From NCBI GenBank assembly GCA_023451415.1, contig JAEXZK010000025.1:1-6621 (forward strand): a stretch of DNA of 6,621 bases, read 5' to 3'. Positions 1 through 6,621 of the stretch are shown piece by piece. The stretch is from Bacillota bacterium. Its GTDB lineage: Bacteria; Bacillota; Clostridia; Oscillospirales; Ruminococcaceae. Every line of letters begins with the position of its first letter. The stretch's first letter is position 1. The position numbers and the translations under genes are program-made. The notes under the pieces are model-generated. The model saw only the letters and a list, made by a program, of their open reading frames with translations, had not been told where the DNA came from and searched no databases.

Positions 1-2
1 CC

Positions 3-1241
<1,239 letters not shown>

Positions 1242-1258
1242 TATTTTCAATGCTAGGG

Positions 1259-1296
1259 ACGGCTGCGGCAGAGACAACTGCCGCGGTCGTTTTTTT
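1259..1296 (+). terminator. Rho-independent terminator of the CoA-dehydratase-like gene
   Basis: A 13-bp stem (left arm 1259-1271, right arm 1278-1290, two G-T wobble pairs) with a six-base loop AGACAA is followed by a run of seven T (1290-1296). It starts 17 bases after the stop codon at 1241, the expected place for transcription of the upstream gene to end. The T-run runs directly into the -35 box of the next promoter. Confidence 0.9.
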
Positions 1297-1323
1297 GACG
1301 CAGAGGGAGAAAAAAGGTATAAT
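1295..1323 (+). promoter_or_regulatory. Sigma-A (sigma-70 type) promoter for the GGDEF/EAL gene
   Basis: A -35 box TTGACG (1295-1300) and a perfect -10 box TATAAT (1318-1323) are separated by exactly 17 bases, close to the housekeeping consensus (TTGACA-17-TATAAT). Transcription would begin near 1330, giving a leader of about 70 bases before the ATG at 1399. The first two bases of the -35 box are the last two T of the preceding terminator. No operator is evident beside it. So near-consensus a promoter suggests substantial basal expression, with control of the product mostly at the protein level (inference). Confidence 0.85.
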
Positions 1324-1340
1324 AAGCGAAGAATGCCGGC

Positions 1341-1389
1341 AAGGTGTATGGATTAATACATTTTGTATAATTTTAATAAAATATTATCC
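1341..1389 (+). other. Very AT-rich leader segment with a weak hairpin and a second TATAAT
   Basis: This stretch of the 5' leader has about 18% G+C (9 of 49 bases), in contrast with the GC-rich genes on either side. It can form a weak nine-pair hairpin (1341-1349 with 1356-1364, two G-T pairs, loop GGATTA). It also contains a second TATAAT at 1366-1371 with no recognisable -35 box 16-18 bases upstream. Low structure just before the ribosome binding site would favour ribosome loading. It is too short to be a c-di-GMP riboswitch, and I recognise no other known RNA element in it. Confidence 0.4.
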
Positions 1390-1395
1390 GGAGGG
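1390..1395 (+). promoter_or_regulatory. Ribosome binding site deciding the start at 1399
   Basis: GGAGGG lies just before the ATG at 1399, with only three to four bases between them, a slightly tight spacing. Upstream in the same frame there is only a TTG at 1363, inside an AT-rich stretch without any purine-rich site. The next in-frame ATG, at 1429, has no such site either, so 1399 is the best-supported start. Confidence 0.8.
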
Positions 1396-1398
1396 CCC

Positions 1399-4300
1399 AT
1401 GGACAAGAGCAGAGCTTCAAAAAAAACGATGGAAAAGAAGTTTGTGGAGCTGATGGGCAGTTCCATCTTGGGCGGAATGCTGGGAGGATACCTGGAAGAG
1501 GGGTACCCTCTCTATTTGGTGAGCTCCCACATGCTCCAGCACTTGGGCTACAACTCCGAGGAGGAGTTCCGCAGCGATATCGGCGGCAAGATCCGCAGCT
1601 GCGTCCATCCTGAGGACTGGGAGCGGCTGGAGAGCACCATAGCCGAGGCGCTGCAGCAGGGGGACCGGTATGAGGTCAAGTACCGCCTGCGCAAAAAGGA
1701 CAGGACCTATGCGTTTGTCCAGGAGCACGGCATGAGGGTCGAGGCGGAGGATGGACGTACGGTGATCTTGGGGGCCTGTGTGGACATCACCGATACCATG
1801 CGGCTCCAGCGGGAGCTGGAGGAGAAGAACCGGGAGCTGGAGGCCATCACTGATAATATGCCCGGAGGGACATTCCGGTGCCTGGTGGACGAAGAGGTCA
1901 CCATAGATTATGTTTCCGACGGTTTTGTCCGGTTGATCGGTTACAGCCGGGAGAAAATCATGGAGAAAACCGGCGGCAATTTTTGGCGGTTGGTCTATCC
2001 CCCTGACCGGGCGCGGGCCAAGGAAGAATTTGGCCGGGCCGTGGACCTGTGCATCTGGACGAAAAAGGAGCAGCGGGTGGATCTGGAATACCGGATGCAG
2101 GCCCAGGATGGCCGCCTGATCTGGGTCCTGGACAGCAGCCGGCTCATATTGGAGGCGGGCAGCCTGTACAGCTACTGCGCCGTTTCGGACATCACCCGGC
2201 GCAGGCAGATGGAGGACCAGGTGCGCATTGATGAGGAGAGGCTGCGCCTGGCCCTGGAGCAGACCAACAATATCGTCTTTGATTATGACGTGGCCGCCAG
2301 GACCATCCACCAGCCCGCCCATTCCGCCAAGCGGTATGGGCTGCCCAAGGTTGTGGAAGGGGCTCCCGAATCCCTGGTGGAAAACGGAACGGTCCTGCCG
2401 GATTCCGCACAGGACTTTTTGCGGATGTATCGGAAGCTGCTATCCGGGGCCTCCCACGCCAGCTGCGTTGTACGGATGCGGATCACGGACGGCGGGGGAG
2501 AAGCCTGGGAGAGGATCTCTCTCAGCGCCATCCGCAACGAGGACGGCCAGGTGATCCGGGCCATCGGCGTAACAGAGGATATCACCCTGCGCAAAAAGCT
2601 GGAGCAGGCCTACCACAAGGAGGAGCAGTACCGGACGGCTATGCTGGCCGACGCCCTCACTTATTATGAGATCAACCTTACCACCGACCAGGTGGGGAAC
2701 ATCAAGGGGATGTGGCACCCCAGCCTACCCCAGCCGGACAACCTGAGCTACTCCCGGCTGGTCCGGGAGCTCTACCAGAAGGTCATCTCCCCCGACACCA
2801 GGGAGGAATATTGGGCCCTGGTTTCCCCCGAGGCCCTGATGACCAGCTTCCACCGGGGGGTCACTGAGCTGCGGTGCGAGCACCGCAGGCTGAATGCCGC
2901 CGGGATGTACCAGTGGATGCTGGTGACGGTCCACCTGCTGGAGGACCCGGAAACGAGGGAACTGAAGGGCTTTACCTATCTGCGTAACATTGACCGGCAG
3001 AAGCGGGAGGAGCTGGCCCTCAAATACCGCTCGCAGTACGACTTGATGACAAGGTTGTACAACAAAGTGACGGCGGAGGAGAAGATTCAGGAGGTCCTTT
3101 CCAGCAGCGAGCAGGACTCGGTCCACGCCGTCATGATCGTGGACATCGACAATTTCAAAGCCGTCAACGATACCTTTGGCCATATGGCCGGAGACCAGAT
3201 CCTTACCGATGCGGCCCAAAAGATCAGCGCCATTTTCCGTTCCGACGATATTGTGGGCAGGATCGGCGGAGACGAGTTCATCATCCTGGTCAAAAACGTG
3301 GGAGGCGCCAAGGCCCTGGTGGAAGAAAAGGCGGAGGCCATCTGCCGTATCCTGCGCCAATGCTCTGTGGGGAAGATGACGGCCACGGGCAGCGTGGGCG
3401 TTTCCTTTTATCCGACGGATGGCAGGAGTTTTGATGCCCTGTATCAGGCGGCGGACATCGCCCTTTACGAGACCAAAAAGCGGGGACGGGATGGGTTTAC
3501 CTTTTATAGCGCGGATATGGATTCCGAGCGCTGGAAGCCTTACAGCAGCTCAGCCATAGAAAACGGCGCCCCCCGGGGAATGTCCCGGGAGGCCGCCGAG
3601 GGCGGGGCTCAGCTCCTCAATGAAATGAACGACATCGTCTATGTCAGCGATCCGGTTACCTACGAGCTGCTTTATATCAACTCGGTGGTGGCGGGGATGA
3701 TCGAGGAGCAGCCCGACAGGGCGTTGGGAAAGCCCTGCTACCGGGTGCTCCAAAACCGGGAGAGCCCGTGTCCCTTTTGCACCAACCATCTGCTGTCCTT
3801 TGATGAGCACTATATCTGGGAGTTCACCAATCCCTACTTCAACCGCCACTACATTATCAAGGACAAGCTGGTGATGTGGAACGGCCGCCCCGCCCGGATG
3901 GAGTTTGCCATGGATATTTCGGAGCGGGAAAACGTCAGCCAGGAGCTGACCGCCAAGCTGGAAATGGAGAACCGCCTGGTGGGCTGCATCAAGGCCCTCT
4001 TTGAGGCCAGGGACCTGGAGGAGTCGGTCAGGCTGGCCCTGGAGTCCATCGGGGAATTTTACCGGGCGGACAGGGCCTATGTACTGGAGTTCTCCCCCCA
4101 GGACAATATCATCTGCAAGATCCATGAGTGGTGCGCCTCCGGCGTCGTCCCCCAGCGGAGCGCCATGGAGGGGAAAGATATTACCTCTTACACCTGCCTG
4201 CGCAATATAGTGGAAAAGAAACTTCCGGTCCGGATTTTGTGTCGGGAAGATTTTGAGCAGTACCCAAGGGAACATGAACTTTTCCGCGCCATGGGAACCG

Positions 4301-5700
4301 AATCCCTTTATGCCGTTCCCTTTGTCGTAGAAGAGGGATTGAGAGGATATATCGGGGTGGAGAATGCATCCCTCCGCAAGGACGACATTACCTTTTTGGA
4401 ATCTCTGGGGTATTTTGTCATCGGGGAGATCAAAAAACGCCGCCTATATGACGCTCTTCAGACCGCCAATCTTCATGATCTCCTTACCGGCCTCCCCAAC
4501 CGCAACAGCTACCAGCAATTCCGGCGGGAGCTCCAGAAGTCACCTCCCAAAAACGTAGGGGTGCTGATGGCGGACATTAATGGGCTCAAGCAGATTAACG
4601 AGAGCCGCGGCGCACGGATCGGCGATATGACGGTCAAGGAGGTGGCCCAGTCCCTCTGCCGGGCTTTTCCGGAAGATTCGGTTTTCCACATGGGGAGCGA
4701 CGAGTTCCTGATGATCAGCGTCGGCCGCTCGCGCATCGATTTTATCAATGCCATCCAGCAGGCCCGGGAGGAGCTGGCGGTCCTGGAGAACTGCGATGTG
4801 GCCATGGGCTACACCTGGTCGGAATCCGGGGCGGACATCCAGGAGCTGGTTACCCATGCGGACCAGCGGATGCTGCTGGAAAAACAGAAGCATTATGAAA
4901 ACACGGCAGGCAAAGGAACGCGGTACAGCCCCACGATATTCAAGGAGCTGATCGAGGCCATTGAGGGGAACTGCTTCCAGATTTACCTTCAGGCAAAAAC
5001 GGACATCGCCACGGGACAGGCCGTGGGTGCGGAAGCCCTGGTCCGCTATGTGGACACGGAATACGGCGTCGTTTCCCCCATCCGGTTCATCCCGCTGCTG
5101 GAACGGACGCGGCTGATCCGGTATGTGGACTTTTTTGTCCTGGAAAAGGTCTGCGAGACGCTGACCCGCTGGCGGGAAGCAGGGTGGAGGATTTTGCCGG
5201 TGTCCTTGAACTTTTCCAGGATTACCCTGCTGGAGAGCGACATACTGGAGACGCTTTGCCGTATTTGCGACAGCTACAACATCCCCCACCAGTGGATCGA
5301 AATAGAGATTACCGAGACGGCGGGGGAGATGGAGCGGGAGATCGTGGCCGAGATCGGCGGGAACATCAAGTCAAAGGGATTCCGCCTTTCTCTGGACGAC
5401 TTTGGCTCGGAGTACAGCAGCATGTCCATGCTGGCCGCCATAGAGTTTGACACGCTGAAGATGGACCGCAGCCTTCTGCTGGATTTGGAGAAGAACACCA
5501 GGTGCCGCGCCGTGCTGGAATGCGTGGGCGGAATGTGCCGGAGTATGAAGATCGCTGTGATCGCTGAGGGTGTGGAGACCAGGGAGCAGCTGGATGCCCT
5601 CAGGAGGGTTGGCTGCTGCGACCAGGTGCAAGGATATTTTTACTGCCGCCCCCTGCCGCGGGAAGATTTTGAGGAGAGATATATCGCCGCCGGACGGTGA
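1399..5700 (+). CDS. Multi-sensor cyclic-di-GMP synthase/phosphodiesterase: PAS x4 - GGDEF - PAS - GAF - GSDEF - EAL
   Basis: This 1433-residue protein has no signal peptide or membrane segment, so it should be cytoplasmic. Approximate domain order by residue: PAS 21-133; coiled linker 134-152; PAS 154-267; PAS 282-395; divergent PAS-like 414-534; GGDEF 547-704; PAS 739-840; short coil; GAF 863-1010; degenerate GGDEF 1025-1165; EAL 1180-1428. Most PAS domains end in a D-I-T or D-I-S motif leading into a charged helix, the usual signal-passing arrangement. GGDEF-1 has intact G623-GDEF, the D-I-D-N-F-K and GHMAGD substrate motifs, and an inhibitory I-site R614-S-D-D617 five residues before GGDEF, so it is predicted to make c-di-GMP with feedback inhibition. 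GGDEF-2 reads GSDEF (1099-1103) and lacks the I-site arginine. The EAL domain retains E1212-A-L, N1271, E-I-T-E (1303-1306), D1333-D1334, K1354, E1390 and Q1411, so it is predicted to hydrolyse c-di-GMP. It is monocistronic, with its own promoter and terminator. The family is certain; which activity dominates and the signals sensed are unknown. Confidence 0.95.
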   Translation: MDKSRASKKTMEKKFVELMGSSILGGMLGGYLEEGYPLYLVSSHMLQHLGYNSEEEFRSDIGGKIRSCVHPEDWERLESTIAEALQQGDRYEVKYRLRKKDRTYAFVQEHGMRVEAEDGRTVILGACVDITDTMRLQRELEEKNRELEAITDNMPGGTFRCLVDEEVTIDYVSDGFVRLIGYSREKIMEKTGGNFWRLVYPPDRARAKEEFGRAVDLCIWTKKEQRVDLEYRMQAQDGRLIWVLDSSRLILEAGSLYSYCAVSDITRRRQMEDQVRIDEERLRLALEQTNNIVFDYDVAARTIHQPAHSAKRYGLPKVVEGAPESLVENGTVLPDSAQDFLRMYRKLLSGASHASCVVRMRITDGGGEAWERISLSAIRNEDGQVIRAIGVTEDITLRKKLEQAYHKEEQYRTAMLADALTYYEINLTTDQVGNIKGMWHPSLPQPDNLSYSRLVRELYQKVISPDTREEYWALVSPEALMTSFHRGVTELRCEHRRLNAAGMYQWMLVTVHLLEDPETRELKGFTYLRNIDRQKREELALKYRSQYDLMTRLYNKVTAEEKIQEVLSSSEQDSVHAVMIVDIDNFKAVNDTFGHMAGDQILTDAAQKISAIFRSDDIVGRIGGDEFIILVKNVGGAKALVEEKAEAICRILRQCSVGKMTATGSVGVSFYPTDGRSFDALYQAADIALYETKKRGRDGFTFYSADMDSERWKPYSSSAIENGAPRGMSREAAEGGAQLLNEMNDIVYVSDPVTYELLYINSVVAGMIEEQPDRALGKPCYRVLQNRESPCPFCTNHLLSFDEHYIWEFTNPYFNRHYIIKDKLVMWNGRPARMEFAMDISERENVSQELTAKLEMENRLVGCIKALFEARDLEESVRLALESIGEFYRADRAYVLEFSPQDNIICKIHEWCASGVVPQRSAMEGKDITSYTCLRNIVEKKLPVRILCREDFEQYPREHELFRAMGTESLYAVPFVVEEGLRGYIGVENASLRKDDITFLESLGYFVIGEIKKRRLYDALQTANLHDLLTGLPNRNSYQQFRRELQKSPPKNVGVLMADINGLKQINESRGARIGDMTVKEVAQSLCRAFPEDSVFHMGSDEFLMISVGRSRIDFINAIQQAREELAVLENCDVAMGYTWSESGADIQELVTHADQRMLLEKQKHYENTAGKGTRYSPTIFKELIEAIEGNCFQIYLQAKTDIATGQAVGAEALVRYVDTEYGVVSPIRFIPLLERTRLIRYVDFFVLEKVCETLTRWREAGWRILPVSLNFSRITLLESDILETLCRICDSYNIPHQWIEIEITETAGEMEREIVAEIGGNIKSKGFRLSLDDFGSEYSSMSMLAAIEFDTLKMDRSLLLDLEKNTRCRAVLECVGGMCRSMKIAVIAEGVETREQLDALRRVGCCDQVQGYFYCRPLPREDFEERYIAAGR

Positions 5701-5733
5701 TCAAAAAGCAGCCCTTGGGGCTGCTTTTTGATT
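5700..5733 (+). terminator. Intrinsic terminator overlapping the stop codon of the GGDEF/EAL gene
   Basis: A perfect 15-bp inverted repeat (5700-5714 with 5718-5732) has a three-base TTG loop, a GC-rich core GCAGCCC/GGGCTGC, an A-run on the left arm and a T-run on the right (5725-5729). The last base of the TGA stop (5698-5700) is the first base of the stem. The A/T symmetry means it could also stop transcription on the opposite strand. It separates this gene from the membrane-protein gene downstream. Confidence 0.88.
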
Positions 5734-5794
5734 TGGCGGAAGTGTGCGGGATCGCTGTGTTCCAGAAATTTTGCTTTTCTTCCCTTACGTCTTG

Positions 5795-5803
5795 TGGTAT
5801 ACT
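5795..5803 (+). promoter_or_regulatory. Putative extended -10 promoter for the membrane-protein gene
   Basis: TGG followed by TATACT (5798-5803) fits the TGn-TATAnT extended -10 pattern. The -35 region is poor: a TTGCTT at 5771-5776 is 21 bases away, and the T-rich stretch nearer the usual distance is only a weak match. Transcription would start near 5810, leaving a leader of about 65 bases. The site lies between the preceding terminator and the gene start, where a promoter is needed. Confidence 0.6.
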
Positions 5804-5859
5804 CAAAAGGTCATAATAGAGTGCGGTGTGGGAAGAATTTCCTCGGCCTACACTTGGAT

Positions 5860-5866
5860 GAGAGGG
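5860..5866 (+). promoter_or_regulatory. Ribosome binding site deciding the start at 5876
   Basis: GAGAGGG lies nine bases before the ATG at 5876, a normal spacing. It falls downstream of the alternative in-frame ATG (5858) and GTG (5744) starts, neither of which has a comparable site. The GTG at 5744 would also lie upstream of the proposed promoter. These points support the shorter product. Confidence 0.7.
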
Positions 5867-5875
5867 AATCTGCCT

Positions 5876-6601
5876 ATGAAGAAAAAATGCAAATGGAACT
5901 GGAAAAAGGCGCTGAATTATTTTGTTTTCATCACCTTGGTAGCTTCCATCCTGTTTGTCGCTATCGCCATCATCCGGGCGCCGGCAACGGCGGAAGAAGC
6001 GCTGCCCTTCCAGCGTATCAAAAGCGACTATATCCTGATGCTCCTGCAATGCATCATCGGCGTCCTTGCCATGCTGCTTCCCGGCATGCTCAAACGGCGC
6101 CTGGATATTGTGATCCCTTCCAATATGCTGATGCTGTATGCCATCTTCCTGTATTGCGCCATCTACCTGGGAGAGGTGCGGAGCTTCTATTACAACGTCC
6201 CCCATTGGGACACCATCCTGCATACGTTCAGCGGGGCGATGCTGGGAGCCCTGGGCTTCTCGGTCATCAACTTCCTCAACAAGACTGACCGTGTCCCTAT
6301 GAATTTGAGCCCTGTTTTTGTGGTGTTTTTTGCTTTCTGCTTTGCGGTTACCATGGGCGTTGTCTGGGAGATTTATGAATTTACGGCGGACGGCCTGCTG
6401 GGCACCAATATGCAGAAGTTCGGCACCGAAGCCGGCATTCCTTTCCCAGGCCGGCTGGCCCTGATGGACACCATGAAGGACCTCATCGTGGACTCCATAG
6501 GCGCCTTTGTCATTTCAGTAATCGGCTATATCTCCCTGAAGTACCAAAAAGGATGGGTGGAAAAGCTTCAGCTGCGGCGGCATAAAAAGGACAGAACTTA
6601 A
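5876..6601 (+). CDS. Six-helix integral membrane protein, DUF2238/YjdF-like
   Basis: The 241-residue product begins with a basic, tryptophan-containing segment and has about six predicted membrane helices, near residues 15-33, 52-71, 83-99, 113-134, 146-164 and 203-221. It ends in a Lys/Arg-rich tail, consistent with a cytoplasmic C-terminus. Polar motifs sit at the helix edges: H110-W-D112...H116 before helix 4, W164-E-I-Y-E168 at the end of helix 5, then D172, and D198-x3-D202-x3-D206 with GA at 209-210 at the start of helix 6. This HWDxxxH / WExxE / DxxxDxxxxxxGA layout resembles what I recall of the uncharacterised DUF2238 (YjdF) inner-membrane family, which is somewhat shorter (about 200 aa). 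The His/Asp/Glu set could bind a metal or form an active site, but that is inference. The family match is from memory of motifs and is not certain; no function is claimed. The gene is alone between its own promoter and the window edge. Confidence 0.85.
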   Translation: MKKKCKWNWKKALNYFVFITLVASILFVAIAIIRAPATAEEALPFQRIKSDYILMLLQCIIGVLAMLLPGMLKRRLDIVIPSNMLMLYAIFLYCAIYLGEVRSFYYNVPHWDTILHTFSGAMLGALGFSVINFLNKTDRVPMNLSPVFVVFFAFCFAVTMGVVWEIYEFTADGLLGTNMQKFGTEAGIPFPGRLALMDTMKDLIVDSIGAFVISVIGYISLKYQKGWVEKLQLRRHKKDRT

Positions 6602-6604
6602 AAA

Positions 6605-6621
6605 CACCTCTCAAGAGGCGG
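6605..6621 (+). terminator. Possible terminator hairpin cut by the window edge
   Basis: CCTC (6607-6610) and GAGG (6615-6618) pair around a TCAA loop, four bases after the stop codon of the membrane-protein gene and preceded by an A-run (6600-6604). This is where an intrinsic terminator would be expected, but any T-run lies beyond the window and the visible stem is short, so the call is weak. Confidence 0.35.

Noticed and set aside
1324..1398. A c-di-GMP riboswitch in the leader of the GGDEF/EAL gene
   Set aside because: The leader is only about 70 bases and very AT-rich, with no room for the paired two-helix structure of known c-di-GMP riboswitches.
1417..2322. Long - strand open frame (301 codons) opposite the PAS region
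   Set aside because: It lies wholly opposite a clear coding region; the product is low-complexity and Leu/Pro/His-rich, as expected of a shadow of GC-rich codons.
2725..3360. Long - strand open frame opposite the first GGDEF domain
   Set aside because: It is antisense to intact catalytic motifs and shows no recognisable domain.
4540..5289. Long - strand open frame opposite the second GGDEF and EAL domains
   Set aside because: It is antisense to a well-supported gene and has no recognisable domain of its own.
5744..5875. N-terminal extension of the membrane protein from GTG 5744 or ATG 5858
   Set aside because: Neither start has a ribosome binding site, and 5744 lies upstream of the likely promoter.
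5600..6223. - strand open frame (207 codons) spanning the intergenic region and parts of both genes
   Set aside because: It crosses a terminator and a promoter and overlaps two better-supported genes; the product has no family features.
5728..6288. + strand open frame in a second reading frame over the membrane-protein gene
   Set aside because: Its product is His/Arg/Ala-rich without membrane helices, while the other frame gives a coherent six-helix protein with a ribosome binding site.

Overview
The window looks like a chromosomal segment of an anaerobic, GC-rich member of the Clostridia, plausibly an Oscillospiraceae- or Lachnospiraceae-type gut bacterium. That is inferred from three things: a 2-hydroxyacyl-CoA dehydratase-family protein (oxygen-sensitive radical chemistry typical of anaerobic Firmicutes), strong GGAGG-type ribosome binding sites, and very AT-rich Gram-positive-style promoters between GC-rich genes. 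No species can be named from the sequence alone.

Layout: all three genes lie on the + strand and each appears to be its own transcription unit. (1) Positions 3-1241 are the C-terminal part of a large CoA-dehydratase/activase-related protein whose start lies upstream of the window. It ends before a strong intrinsic terminator (1259-1296). (2) A near-consensus sigma-A promoter (1295-1323), whose -35 box begins inside the terminator's T-run, drives a leader of about 70 nt and then a single very large gene (1399-5700, 1433 aa). It encodes a soluble multi-sensor cyclic-di-GMP enzyme: four PAS or PAS-like domains, a canonical GGDEF domain with an I-site, a PAS domain with a cysteine cluster, a GAF domain, a degenerate GSDEF domain and a complete-looking EAL phosphodiesterase domain. 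Its stop codon lies in the base of a perfect 15-bp terminator hairpin (5700-5732). (3) An extended -10 promoter (about 5795-5803) precedes a gene for a six-helix membrane protein (5876-6601, 241 aa) resembling the DUF2238/YjdF family. A partial hairpin sits at the right edge of the window.

The genes do not form an obvious pathway. The terminators and separate promoters argue for independent expression of anaerobic acyl-CoA-type metabolism, c-di-GMP signalling and a membrane protein of unknown function. The most interesting object is the c-di-GMP protein. It has a predicted feedback-inhibitable synthase half and a phosphodiesterase half, each preceded by its own sensory domains, with a degenerate GGDEF next to the EAL that may act as a nucleotide-sensing regulator. 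I see no mobile element, CRISPR array, tRNA or rRNA, and no convincing wholly new system.
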